From: Erwinia sp039023475 | Lineage (GTDB): Bacteria; Pseudomonadota; Gammaproteobacteria; Enterobacterales; Enterobacteriaceae | Assembly: GCF_039023475.1 (NCBI RefSeq) | Contig: NZ_JBCHVB010000006.1 | Span: forward strand, 201,292-265,291 | Direction: 5' to 3' | Length of the DNA stretch: 64,000 bases | In this document: positions 42,543-52,096 of the stretch, one piece after another | Layout of the letters: every line of letters starts with the position of its first letter | Numbering within the stretch: position 1 is the first letter of the stretch | The notes under the pieces: model-generated | Seen by the model: only the letters and a program-made list of their open reading frames with translations | Told to the model about the DNA's origin: nothing | Database searches by the model: none | Program-made: the position numbers and the translations under genes

Positions 42543-44665
42543 CCGCCAGCCCCGCCGGGCTGGATTATCATTCGCTGAACGCGATGCTGAATCTCTATGA
42601 TGATGAAGGCCGGATACAGTTCGACCAGGATCGGGAAGCGACACGGCAATATTTCCTTCAGCATGTGCTGCCTAACAGCGTGCCGTTCAGTTCGGTGAGT
42701 GAACGCCTGCGGTTTCTGGTGGCGGAGGGCTATTACGAACCGGCGGTGCTGAACGCTTATCCATTTGATTTCGTCACCGCGATGTTTGAGCAGGCTTATG
42801 GCCGCCGCTTCCGCTTTCAGACCTTCCTGGGTGCCTGGAAGTTTTACACCAGCTACACGCTGAAAACCTTTGACGGCAAACGCTATCTGGAAGGGTTCAC
42901 CGAGCGCGTCTGCATGACGGCGCTGACGCTGGCGAAAGGCGACCAGCCGCTGGCGACCGCCCTGATGGAAGAGATGCTTTCCGGCCGCTTTCAGCCCGCC
43001 ACGCCGACCTTCCTGAACTGTGGTAAGCAGCAGCGGGGCGAGCTGGTCTCCTGCTTCCTGCTGCGCATAGAGGATAATATGGAGTCGATTGGCCGCGCGG
43101 TGAATTCGGCGCTCCAGCTCTCACGGCGTGGCGGCGGCGTGGCCTTACTGCTCTCGAACCTGCGGGAAGCGGGTGCGCCGATCAAACGTATTGAGAACCA
43201 GTCCTCCGGCGTCATTCCGGTGATGAAGATGCTGGAGGACGCCTTCTCCTATGCCAATCAGCTGGGCGCCCGTCAGGGTGCCGGGGCCGTCTATCTGCAC
43301 GCTCACCATCCGGATATTTTGCGCTTTCTGGATACCAAACGTGAAAACGCCGACGAGAAAATCCGCATCAAAACCCTGTCGCTGGGCGTGGTGATCCCGG
43401 ATGTTACCTTCCAGCTGGCGAAAGCGAATCAGCCGATGGCGCTCTTCTCGCCTTATGACGTTGAGCGTCTCTACGGCCTGCCCTTTGCCGATATCAGCAT
43501 CAGTGAAAAATATGACGAGCTGCTGGCCGATGAGCGCATCCGCCGGAGCTTTATTAATCCCCGTGAGTTCTTCCAGACGCTGGCCGAGATTCAGTTTGAG
43601 TCCGGCTATCCCTATATCATGTTTGAGGATACGGTGAACCGGGCGAATCCGATCCAGGGCCGCATTAATATGAGTAACCTTTGCTCCGAGATCCTTCAGG
43701 TCAATACGCCCTCGGACTATCACGAGGATCTCAGCTATCGCCGTATCGGCAAGGATATCTCCTGCAACCTTGGCTCGCTGAATATTGCCCATACGATGGA
43801 TTCACCGGACCTGGCCCGCACCGTGGAAATCGCCGTCCGTGGCCTGACCGCCGTATCGGATCAAAGCCAGATTGACGCCGTACCCTCCGTGGCGGAAGGC
43901 AATGCGCAGTCACACGCAATCGGCCTTGGTCAGATGAATTTGCACGGCTATCTGGCGCGGGAAGGTATTCACTACGGTTCTGAAGCGGCCCTCGACTTCA
44001 CCAACCTCTACTTCTATACCATGACTTACCATGCGCTGCGCACCTCCTGTCTGATTGCCCGCGAACGCAAGGCACGCTTCGCCGGTTTTGAAACGTCGCG
44101 CTACGCCAGCGGTGAGTATTTCAGGCAGTATGTGGAACAACGCTGGACGCCCCGCACGGCGGAAGCGGCTGCGCTGTTTGCCCGGGCGGGCGTGGCGTTA
44201 CCTACCCAGGCGCAGTGGCAGCAGCTACGGGAGGAGGTGATGGAACACGGCATCTACAACCAGAATTTGCAGGCCATCCCGCCGACGGGATCGATCTCTT
44301 ATATCAACCATGCCACTTCCAGCATTCACCCGATCGTCTCACGCATTGAGATCCGCAAAGAGGGCAAAACGGGGCGCGTCTATTATCCGGCACCGTTTAT
44401 GACCAATGAGAATCAGGCGTTTTATCGTGACGCCTACGACATTGGCCCGGAGGCGATCATCGATACCTACGCCGAAGCGACCCGCCATGTCGATCAGGGG
44501 CTGTCGCTGACGCTCTTCTTCCGTGATACCGCCACCACGCGGGATATCAACAAGGCGCAGATTTATGCCTGGAAGAAAGGCATCAAAACGCTCTACTACA
44601 TCCGGCTGCGCCAGATGGCCCTGCTGGGCACCGAAGTGGAAGGCTGCGTCTCCTGCTCGCTCTGA
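42515..44665 (+). CDS. nrdE: Class Ib ribonucleotide reductase, large subunit
   Basis: A 716-residue catalytic subunit that reduces ribonucleoside diphosphates. The start is a TTG at 42515, overlapping nrdI by 28 bases and preceded by GGAG ten bases upstream; its position matches the E. coli start. Active-site Cys lie in GELVSCFLLR and in DISCNLGSLNIAH, and the radical-transfer pair in YYIRLR. The C-terminal EGCVSCSL is the Cys pair reduced by NrdH. As in class Ib, the N-terminal ATP cone is missing. Confidence 0.96.
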   Translation: MAATETTRITASPAGLDYHSLNAMLNLYDDEGRIQFDQDREATRQYFLQHVLPNSVPFSSVSERLRFLVAEGYYEPAVLNAYPFDFVTAMFEQAYGRRFRFQTFLGAWKFYTSYTLKTFDGKRYLEGFTERVCMTALTLAKGDQPLATALMEEMLSGRFQPATPTFLNCGKQQRGELVSCFLLRIEDNMESIGRAVNSALQLSRRGGGVALLLSNLREAGAPIKRIENQSSGVIPVMKMLEDAFSYANQLGARQGAGAVYLHAHHPDILRFLDTKRENADEKIRIKTLSLGVVIPDVTFQLAKANQPMALFSPYDVERLYGLPFADISISEKYDELLADERIRRSFINPREFFQTLAEIQFESGYPYIMFEDTVNRANPIQGRINMSNLCSEILQVNTPSDYHEDLSYRRIGKDISCNLGSLNIAHTMDSPDLARTVEIAVRGLTAVSDQSQIDAVPSVAEGNAQSHAIGLGQMNLHGYLAREGIHYGSEAALDFTNLYFYTMTYHALRTSCLIARERKARFAGFETSRYASGEYFRQYVEQRWTPRTAEAAALFARAGVALPTQAQWQQLREEVMEHGIYNQNLQAIPPTGSISYINHATSSIHPIVSRIEIRKEGKTGRVYYPAPFMTNENQAFYRDAYDIGPEAIIDTYAEATRHVDQGLSLTLFFRDTATTRDINKAQIYAWKKGIKTLYYIRLRQMALLGTEVEGCVSCSL

Positions 44666-44711
44666 CTATTTACCCTGAGGGGCGAAGCCTGCCCCGGTTA
44701 AGAAGATCATT

Positions 44712-45671
44712 ATGAAACTACACCGCATTCACGCTATTAACTGGAATCAGATTGAAGATGAAAAAGATCTTGAGGTCTGGAACCGCCTGACCTCAAATTT
44801 CTGGCTGCCGGAAAAAGTGCCGCTCTCTAACGATCTCCCCGCCTGGAACGGCCTCAGCGGTGAGGAGCAGCGCCTCACCATCCGCGTATTTACCGGCCTG
44901 ACGCTGCTGGATACCATTCAGAATAGCGTTGGCGCGCCGGCCCTGATGGCCGATGCCGTGACGCCGCATGAAGAGGCGGTGATGTCCAATATCAGCTTTA
45001 TGGAAGCCGTACACGCCCGCTCTTACAGCTCCATTTTCTCCACGCTGTGTCACACTACGGATGTGGATGCGGCCTATGCCTGGAGTGAAGAGAACGAACC
45101 TCTTCAGCGTAAAGCGGAGATTATTCTGGCGCATTATCATCACGACGATCCGCTGAAGAAAAAAATTGCCAGCGTCTTTCTGGAGTCTTTCCTTTTTTAT
45201 TCCGGCTTTTACCTGCCTATGTACTGGTCCAGCCGCGGAAAACTGACCAATACCGCCGATCTGATCCGGCTCATCATTAAAGATGAGGCCGTGCACGGCT
45301 ATTACATCGGCTATAAATACCAGCGCGGTCTGGAAAAAGCGTCCCAGGCGCGCAAGGATGAGCTGCAACAGTTCGCCGTTGAGCTTTTGCTGGCGCTGTA
45401 CGAAAACGAACTGGCCTACACCGAAGCGCTATATGATGGCGTTGGCTGGACGGAAGAGGTGAAGACGTTTCTGCACTATAACGCCAATAAGGCGCTGATG
45501 AACCTGGGCTATGAGGCGCTGTTTCCGGCTGACCTGACCAGCGTTAATCCGGCTATCCTCGCCGCCCTGTCGCCAAACGCCGATGAAAATCACGATTTCT
45601 TCTCCGGTTCCGGCTCCTCCTATGTGATGGGAAAAGCGGTGGTTACCGAAGACGAAGACTGGAATTTCTGA
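44712..45671 (+). CDS. nrdF: Class Ib ribonucleotide reductase, radical-bearing small subunit
   Basis: A 319-residue ferritin-like subunit. Metal ligands are visible in TLLDTIQ, SFMEAVHARSYSSIF, FLESFLFYSGF and IKDEAVHGYYIGYKYQ; the radical Tyr is in HARSYSSIF. It carries the dimanganese-tyrosyl radical made with NrdI and passes it to NrdE. It lies 46 bp after nrdE and ends the operon before a terminator. Confidence 0.96.
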   Translation: MKLHRIHAINWNQIEDEKDLEVWNRLTSNFWLPEKVPLSNDLPAWNGLSGEEQRLTIRVFTGLTLLDTIQNSVGAPALMADAVTPHEEAVMSNISFMEAVHARSYSSIFSTLCHTTDVDAAYAWSEENEPLQRKAEIILAHYHHDDPLKKKIASVFLESFLFYSGFYLPMYWSSRGKLTNTADLIRLIIKDEAVHGYYIGYKYQRGLEKASQARKDELQQFAVELLLALYENELAYTEALYDGVGWTEEVKTFLHYNANKALMNLGYEALFPADLTSVNPAILAALSPNADENHDFFSGSGSSYVMGKAVVTEDEDWNF

Positions 45672-45677
45672 ATCTGA

Positions 45678-45714
45678 ACGGAGGGGCTGCCCGTTTCCAT
45701 TCCCTCCGTTTTTT
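45678..45714 (+). terminator. Intrinsic terminator after nrdF
   Basis: ACGGAGGG (45678-45685) pairs with CCCTCCGT (45702-45709), followed by TTTTTTC. Confidence 0.88.
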
Positions 45715-45960
45715 CTGAGATTAATGCTCGCAGATTAATCTGCCGGGAGCGAATAAAAGACGTTAATTAGCGCCATTTTTATTTCGCTAATATCACGCCA
45801 ACACCGCGCCTGCAAAAACCTTTTTCCGGCCATTTCATCGCGATCCCGCCGCGAAATATCAGATTTTTTTACGCCATGAAAATTCGCCGAAATCCCTTAT
45901 CCCTGCTGGAATTTCCGGGACGCCGGTCTCAGTTTGCTTTTCAAGAATCTTCCTAAAGGG

Positions 45961-45988
45961 TTGTCTCAGATTCTGAGTGTGCTAGGGT
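45961..45988 (+). promoter_or_regulatory. proU main promoter
   Basis: TTGTCT (-35, 45961-45966), 16 bp, TAGGGT (-10, 45983-45988). The unusual -10 and the intervening CAGATTCTGAG match my memory of the osmoregulated E. coli proU promoter. The AT-rich sequence on both sides (45720-46060) fits H-NS control. Confidence 0.75.
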
Positions 45989-46061
45989 ATAGACCGCTCA
46001 TATTTAACCAGGACACACCAGAAATATAAGATAATTCACCAACCAGGAAATTAATTAATGC

Positions 46062-47261
46062 ATGGCCATTAAATTAGAAGTAAAGAATTTATATAAAGTA
46101 TTTGGGGAAAATCCCGACCGTGCCTTTAAGCACATTGAAAAAGGAATAACGAAGGAAGCGCTTCTTGAGAAGACAGGGCTTTCTCTCGGGGTAAAAGATG
46201 CCAGTCTGGCCATTGAAGAAGGCGAGATATTTGTGATCATGGGCCTTTCCGGCTCCGGCAAGTCCACCATGGTTCGCCTTCTCAATCGTCTGATAGAACC
46301 CACCCGCGGTCAGGTCATCATTGATGGTGTCGATATTGCCAAAATATCTGACAGCGAACTGCGTGAAGTGCGCCGAAATAAAATCAGTATGGTATTCCAG
46401 TCCTTTGCACTGATGCCCCACATGACGGTTCTGAATAACGCGGCATTCGGTATGGAATTAGCCGGCATTCCTCAGCAGGAGCGTCAGGAAAAAGCCCTGG
46501 ATGCGCTGCGTCAGGTTGGCCTGGATAATTACGCCCATGCCTACCCGGATGAATTATCCGGCGGCATGCGCCAGCGTGTTGGATTAGCCCGTGCACTGGC
46601 GATCAATCCGGATATATTATTGATGGATGAAGCCTTCTCAGCACTTGATCCTTTGATCCGTACCGAAATGCAGGATGAGCTGGTCAAGCTTCAGTCCCGC
46701 CACCAGCGTACTATTGTCTTTATTTCCCACGATCTGGATGAAGCGATGCGTATTGGCGATCGCATTGCCATCATGCAGGGTGGCGAAGTTATTCAGGTCG
46801 GCACGCCGGATGAAATTCTTAATAATCCTGCGAACGATTATGTGCGCACCTTCTTCCGCGGCGTGGATATCAGTCACGTCTTCAGCGCGAAGGATATCGC
46901 CCGACGTGGCGCCAGCGCGCTGATGCATAAATCCCCCGGCTTCGGCCCGCGGTCGGCGATAAAACTACTCCAGGACCAGGATCGCGAATTTGGTTACGTA
47001 CTGGATAAGCAGAAGTTTATTGGCGTGGTCTCTACCGATTCGCTGAAGGCCGCGCTGGCTGCCGGTGAAAGCCTTGACCAGGCGATGCTCTCCTCCCCTG
47101 CCGCCGTGGATGGTGACACCTCGCTTAACGATTTGCTGTCGCATGTTGCTCAGGCGCCCTGCGCGGTGCCGATCGTTGGTGAAGATAACCAGTACATCGG
47201 CATCATTTCCAAGGGCACGTTACTACAGGCATTAGACCGTGAGGGGGCAACCAGTGAGTAA
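46062..47261 (+). CDS. proV: Glycine betaine/proline ABC transporter, ATPase subunit
   Basis: A 399-residue ATPase of ProU. Walker A is GLSGSGKST (about 61-69), the signature LSGGMRQR, Walker B ILLMDEA with the following SALDPLIR, and the H-loop ISHDLDEA. The C-terminal 130 residues form two CBS domains, which sense ionic strength in this family. It powers betaine and proline-betaine import under osmotic stress. First gene of proVWX. Confidence 0.97.
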   Translation: MAIKLEVKNLYKVFGENPDRAFKHIEKGITKEALLEKTGLSLGVKDASLAIEEGEIFVIMGLSGSGKSTMVRLLNRLIEPTRGQVIIDGVDIAKISDSELREVRRNKISMVFQSFALMPHMTVLNNAAFGMELAGIPQQERQEKALDALRQVGLDNYAHAYPDELSGGMRQRVGLARALAINPDILLMDEAFSALDPLIRTEMQDELVKLQSRHQRTIVFISHDLDEAMRIGDRIAIMQGGEVIQVGTPDEILNNPANDYVRTFFRGVDISHVFSAKDIARRGASALMHKSPGFGPRSAIKLLQDQDREFGYVLDKQKFIGVVSTDSLKAALAAGESLDQAMLSSPAAVDGDTSLNDLLSHVAQAPCAVPIVGEDNQYIGIISKGTLLQALDREGATSE

Positions 47262-48438
47262 GCAAACTACCGATCCATGGGCGGCAGCTTCTGCTCAGCC
47301 TGACACCACCACTCCCGCCGCTGAGGTGGTACATCCTGCCGCCGATGGCGCGCAGGCAGCGGCCAGTAGCGATCCCTGGTCCACAGGCGCGGCCGCGCCT
47401 GCCGATGCGGCCCCCGCAGGTGGCGATGCCGCCAGCGCGTGGGGTACCTCGTCGGGCGGTCACGATGCGGCAGCCGCCGGCAGTGACTGGTTAAACAGCG
47501 CCCCGGCGCCGCAGGTGGAACATTTCAGCATTCTCGATCCGTTCCACAAAACGCTGATCCCGCTGGACAGCTGGGTGACCACCGGCATCGACTGGATAGT
47601 CTCCCATTTCCGCCCGGTGTTTCAGGGTATCCGCGTGCCGGTGGATTATATCCTCAGCGCCTTCCAGCAGATGCTGTTGGGAATGCCTGCGCCGGTAGCG
47701 ATCGTTATTTTTGCCCTGATCGCCTGGCAGCTTTCCACGCTGAGCATGGGCGTCGCCACGCTGGTGTCGCTGGTGATTATTGGCGCTATTGGCGCCTGGT
47801 CACAGGCGATGGTGACGCTGGCGCTGGTTCTGACGGCGCTGCTCTTCTGCATTATTATCGGGCTGCCGCTTGGCATCTGGCTGGCGCGCAGCGAAAGAGC
47901 GGCGAAGATTATCCGTCCTCTGCTGGATGCGATGCAAACCACGCCCGCCTTCGTCTATCTGGTGCCGATTGTCATGCTGTTCGGCATCGGCAATGTGCCT
48001 GGCGTGGTGGTCACCATCATCTTTGCCCTGCCGCCCATCGTGCGCCTGACCATTCTTGGTATTAAACAGGTGCCCGCCGATCTGATTGAGGCGGCGGAAT
48101 CTTTCGGTGCGAACCCGCGACAGATGCTGTTCAAGGTTCAGCTACCGCTGGCGATGCCGACCATTATGGCCGGGGTCAACCAGACCCTGATGCTGGCGCT
48201 CTCCATGGTCGTGATCGCTTCGATGATCGCGGTCGGCGGACTGGGACAGATGGTACTGCGCGGTATTGGCCGCCTGGATATGGGGCTGGCTACCGTCGGC
48301 GGCGTCGGGATCGTCATCCTCGCCATTATTCTGGATCGCTTAACGCAGTCCGTCGGTCGTGACAGCCGCAGCCGGGGCAACCGTCGCTGGTACGCCAGCG
48401 GCCCGCTGGGCCTGGTCACCCGTCCGTTTATCAAGTAA
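47254..48438 (+). CDS. proW: Glycine betaine/proline ABC transporter, permease
   Basis: The start is the GTG at 47254, overlapping the proV stop codon and behind GAGGGG; this gives 394 residues. The N-terminal 88 residues form a long periplasmic Ala/Pro/Asp tail with repeated DPW, AWG and DWL motifs, about 30 to 40 residues longer than in E. coli. The rest has seven or so helices and the ABC-permease loop EAAESFGANPRQMLFKVQLPLA that docks on ProV. Confidence 0.95.
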   Translation: MSKQTTDPWAAASAQPDTTTPAAEVVHPAADGAQAAASSDPWSTGAAAPADAAPAGGDAASAWGTSSGGHDAAAAGSDWLNSAPAPQVEHFSILDPFHKTLIPLDSWVTTGIDWIVSHFRPVFQGIRVPVDYILSAFQQMLLGMPAPVAIVIFALIAWQLSTLSMGVATLVSLVIIGAIGAWSQAMVTLALVLTALLFCIIIGLPLGIWLARSERAAKIIRPLLDAMQTTPAFVYLVPIVMLFGIGNVPGVVVTIIFALPPIVRLTILGIKQVPADLIEAAESFGANPRQMLFKVQLPLAMPTIMAGVNQTLMLALSMVVIASMIAVGGLGQMVLRGIGRLDMGLATVGGVGIVILAIILDRLTQSVGRDSRSRGNRRWYASGPLGLVTRPFIK

Positions 48439-48510
48439 CCCTTCTGGCGGTGCGTGCCTGACGCGCACCGCCCGCTTCGCACGCAAGATAAATCAAAATA
48501 AGGATTCACC

Positions 48511-49506
48511 ATGCGCAAGACAGCACTTTTAGCCGCCGCGTTAACCACGCTGGTCGCCACTCAGGTTTCCGCAGCCGATCTGCCGGGTAAAGGCATTACC
48601 GTTAAGCCTGTACAGAGCACCATTTCTGAAGAAACCTTCCAGACGCTGCTGGTCAGCCGTGCGCTGGAAAAGCTGGGCTACACCGTTCAGGAGCCCGGCG
48701 AAGTTGACTATAACGTCGCCTACACCACTATCGCCGCTGGCGATGCCACTTTCATCGCCACAAACTGGCGGCCACTCCATGACGATATGTACAAAGCGGC
48801 CGGCGGCGATGATAAATTTTACCGCGAAGGTACCTATGTGCAGGGCGCCGCACAGGGTTATCTGATTGATAAAAAAACGGCGGAAAAATATCATATTACC
48901 CGTATCGATCAGCTGAAGGATCCCAAACTGGCGAAGCTGTTTGATACCAACGGCGACGGTAAAGCGGACCTGACTGGCTGTACGCCTGGCTGGGGCTGTG
49001 AAGCGGTGATTAATCATCAGATCAAGGCCTACGATCTGAGCGGCAGCATCGAGCATAACCAGGGTAACTACTCGGCGATGATCGCCGATACGATTTCACG
49101 CTTTAAAGCGGGCAAACCTATCTTCTATTACACCTGGACGCCGTACTGGGTCAGCGACGTGCTGGTGCCGGGCCGCGACACCGTCTGGCTCCAGGTTCCG
49201 TTCTCCTCAATGCCGGGCGAACAGAAAGATGTGGATACCAAACTGCCTAACGGCGCCAACTACGGTTTCCCGGTCAACACCATGCATATTGTCGCTAACA
49301 AAGCCTGGGCTGAGAAAAACCCGGCGGCAGCGAAGCTGTTTGCTGAAATGAAACTGCCGCTCGCGGATATCAATGCACAGAACTCCCGCATGCATGAAGG
49401 TCAGTCTTCTGAAGCCGAGATCAACGCCCACGTTGACGGCTGGATCAAAGCACACCAGGCGCAGTTTGACGGCTGGGTGAACGAAGCAAAGGCTGCGGCT
49501 AAATAA
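48511..49506 (+). CDS. proX: Periplasmic glycine betaine-binding protein
   Basis: A 331-residue binding protein with a signal peptide cleaved after about residue 21 (VSA-A). Aromatic residues for caging the quaternary ammonium are visible in TNWRPLHDDM and YYTWTPYWVSD, and the CTPGWGCE pair forms the known disulfide. It delivers glycine betaine to ProVW. AAGGATT precedes the ATG. Together with BetT it gives this stretch two osmoprotectant uptake systems. Confidence 0.96.
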   Translation: MRKTALLAAALTTLVATQVSAADLPGKGITVKPVQSTISEETFQTLLVSRALEKLGYTVQEPGEVDYNVAYTTIAAGDATFIATNWRPLHDDMYKAAGGDDKFYREGTYVQGAAQGYLIDKKTAEKYHITRIDQLKDPKLAKLFDTNGDGKADLTGCTPGWGCEAVINHQIKAYDLSGSIEHNQGNYSAMIADTISRFKAGKPIFYYTWTPYWVSDVLVPGRDTVWLQVPFSSMPGEQKDVDTKLPNGANYGFPVNTMHIVANKAWAEKNPAAAKLFAEMKLPLADINAQNSRMHEGQSSEAEINAHVDGWIKAHQAQFDGWVNEAKAAAK

Positions 49507-49527
49507 GGCCCGCAGATATTTCCCCTG

Positions 49528-49556
49528 GGGCAGCAGCGATGCTGCCCTTTTTTTTA
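49528..49556 (+). terminator. Intrinsic terminator after proX
   Basis: GGGCAGCA-GCGA-TGCTGCCC, an 8-bp stem, followed by nine T. Confidence 0.93.
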
Positions 49557-49644
49557 CTGGTTGGGCCTGTCAATTATTCTGAGAGTGAAATAATTTTTTC
49601 AGTTACTATTCACTTCACACTCTTTTACTACCTTACTGAGCGCA

Positions 49645-50829
49645 ATGAAATCCCCCCAGCACAGCCTTACGCCCGCCCTCGTTCTCCTGATGTCTCTGGC
49701 AACCGGTCTCTCCGTCGCCTGTAACTATTACGTTCAGCCTCTGCTGGAAACCGTGGCCCGTACCTTCGATCTCTCCGTGAACCAGGCCGGGTTTATCGTG
49801 ACCACCGCCCAGCTGGGCTATGCGGCGGGCTTACTGCTACTGGTGCCGCTGGGCGATATGCTGGAGCGCAGGGGTCTTATCGTCACGATGAGCCTGCTTG
49901 CTGCCGGAGGGATGGTGATTACCGCCCTCTCGCCTTCATTACCGCTGATGCTGCTGGGTACGGCGCTGACCGGCCTGTTTTCCGTTGTTGCCCAAATCCT
50001 GGTCCCTCTGGCGGCAACGCTGGCCGAGCCGGCAAAACGGGGCAAAGTGGTGGGCACGGTGATGAGTGGGCTGCTGCTGGGGATCCTGCTCGCGCGGACC
50101 GTATCCGGCGTACTGGCGGAATTTGGCGGCTGGCGTACCGTTTACTGGGTTGCCAGCGCGCTGATGGTGCTGATGGCGCTGGCGTTATGGCGCTATCTTC
50201 CCCGCTATAAACAGTCCGTTTCGCTCAACTATGGGCAGCTGCTCGGCTCCATTTTCACACTCTACTTCACCACGCCGCTGCTCAGAATGCGGGCGGTGAT
50301 TGGCTGCCTCGCTTTTGCTAACTTCAGCATCCTGTGGACTTCGATGGCCTTTCTGCTCGCCTCACCGCCCTATGGCTATTCGGAGGCCCAGATCGGGCTG
50401 CTGGGGCTGGTTGGCGCTGCGGGCGCACTGGCGGCACGTCAGGCGGGCTCGCTGGCCGATAAGGGTAAAGCCAGGCAGACCACGACTTTCGGTCTGGTAA
50501 TTATGCTGATCTCCTGGCCGGTGACCGCGATTGGCAGTTATTCGCTGCCGGCTTTACTGGTCGGTATTATCCTGCTCGATTTGGCGGTACAGGGCGTTCA
50601 TATTACGAATCAAAGCGTGATTTACCGGCAGATGCCGGAAGCCCGTAACAGGCTGACCTCCGGTTATATGACCAGCTATTTTATCGGCGGTGCGCTCGGC
50701 TCGCTGATTTCCGCCAGCGCCTATCAACACGCCGGATGGCCAGGCGTCTGTGCGGCGGGCGCTATCTTAACTTTACTTAATCTGTTGTGCTGGTGGCGGG
50801 GTGCGAAACACGAGTTGCACACTCCTTAG
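49645..50829 (+). CDS. Major facilitator superfamily transporter, YgaY-like
   Basis: A 394-residue MFS transporter with twelve helices. The loop 2-3 signature is GDMLERRGLIV, and the first helix SVACNYYVQPLL is typical of the AraJ/YgaY drug-efflux group. In E. coli K-12 the gene at this place (ygaY) is a broken pseudogene; here it is intact and full length. Its substrate is unknown. It stands between proX and the mprA region. Confidence 0.85.
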   Translation: MKSPQHSLTPALVLLMSLATGLSVACNYYVQPLLETVARTFDLSVNQAGFIVTTAQLGYAAGLLLLVPLGDMLERRGLIVTMSLLAAGGMVITALSPSLPLMLLGTALTGLFSVVAQILVPLAATLAEPAKRGKVVGTVMSGLLLGILLARTVSGVLAEFGGWRTVYWVASALMVLMALALWRYLPRYKQSVSLNYGQLLGSIFTLYFTTPLLRMRAVIGCLAFANFSILWTSMAFLLASPPYGYSEAQIGLLGLVGAAGALAARQAGSLADKGKARQTTTFGLVIMLISWPVTAIGSYSLPALLVGIILLDLAVQGVHITNQSVIYRQMPEARNRLTSGYMTSYFIGGALGSLISASAYQHAGWPGVCAAGAILTLLNLLCWWRGAKHELHTP

Positions 50830-51400
50830 CCGGACTGGGGGAAGTTGACTAAATTTCAGAGGTAGCGCCCTGTTAAGCGGTAACGCAGTCTGATAAGGTT
50901 AGTCTGCATTTATTCAGGTTGTTTATTTTATCGCTTGAAACTATTAAGCCCCGGAGGGAATCAGACTGAGCATGGCTACAGGTCTGTCCGCACTAAGCGG
51001 AAGCCAGCGGCGGGCTTTCGGTCATGTATGCCAGATCGTCTTGCCCGTTACGCCCAGCTTATTACGCGTTGCTTCTGGTCCTGACCGCATTAATCCGGTT
51101 TTCTCTTCCTGCATCCGCGCTCTGTTTCTGCCCTCTGCACTGGCGCCAGAGGTTTCATGCGTTACGTTTAGAACAACCTGAAACCGTTGTTATTTTATTT
51201 CTCAGGCTGTTGCCTGATGGTTCGATCTGTTGAGTTATTTTGCGGCATGCTGATGAGGATGCGGCTAAGTCCCCAGGGTTAAGGAGTGACCTGAAAATTA
51301 TTGATGGTGTCTGACGGCTGTGCGCTCAGAAGCAGGGCCGGAATGAAGCGCTTTTTTAACACCATCGTTACGATACCCGTTGCAACTTATGAGGTCCCAG
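50830..51400. other. Gene-free stretch replacing ygaZH
   Basis: In E. coli the amino-acid exporter genes ygaZ and ygaH lie here. I find neither; short frames in the region lack ribosome-binding sites and family signatures. The last 150 bp should contain the mprA promoter. Confidence 0.6.
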
Positions 51401-51931
51401 ATGGAAAGTTCGTTTACTCCCATTGAACAGATGCTGAATTTCCGCGCTAACCGTCAGAAAGATTTCCCCCTCCAGGAGATCTTACTGACCCGGCTCTGCA
51501 TGCACATGCAGAGCAAACTGCTGGAAAACCGCAATAAAATGCTGAAAGCTCAGGGGATTAACGAGACGCTGTTTATGGCATTGATCACGCTGGACGCGCA
51601 GGAGAACCACAGTATTCAGCCATCCGAACTCAGCGCCGCGCTGGGGTCATCCCGCACGAACGCGACCCGCATTGCCGATGAGCTGGAAAAGCGTGGCTGG
51701 ATTGAACGGCGTGAAAGCGATAACGATCGCCGCTGCCTGCATCTGCATCTGACGCCGAAGGGCCACGAGTTTTTACGCCAGCTGCTGCCGCCTCAGCATC
51801 AGAGCCTGCAACAATTGTGGTCCGCGCTCAGCGGTACAGAAAAAAGTCAGCTGGAAGGCATTACACGTAAGTTGTTAATGCGTCTGGAAAATATGGAAGA
51901 GGAACAGGGGATGGCTTCCCTTTCTCGTTAG
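51401..51931 (+). CDS. mprA: MarR-family repressor of the EmrAB pump
   Basis: The ATG at 51401 has GAGG upstream and gives 176 residues, the E. coli length; an ATG seven codons earlier is not supported. The winged helix is SELSAALGSSRTNATRIADELEKRGWI followed by the wing ERRESDNDRRCLHLHLT. MprA (EmrR) represses emrAB until it binds ligands such as uncouplers or salicylate. The winged-helix region is nearly identical to E. coli. Confidence 0.96.
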   Translation: MESSFTPIEQMLNFRANRQKDFPLQEILLTRLCMHMQSKLLENRNKMLKAQGINETLFMALITLDAQENHSIQPSELSAALGSSRTNATRIADELEKRGWIERRESDNDRRCLHLHLTPKGHEFLRQLLPPQHQSLQQLWSALSGTEKSQLEGITRKLLMRLENMEEEQGMASLSR

Positions 51932-52096
51932 GCTGCTCACCAATAGCATAATGTGCGACAACCGGCCTGCCAGGAATCGCTATTTTAGTTCGTTAATTTT
52001 ATCTCATGCCAGCGCCGAACCGCTGGCATTTTAGACTTCAGGCATGGCGGCCACTGGGCGTCATGCCTGTTTGGTATGGAAAACGTGGAGAAACCC

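Noticed and set aside
50972..51233. Two overlapping 69-codon frames upstream of mprA
   Set aside because: Neither has a ribosome-binding site and neither resembles YgaZ or YgaH.
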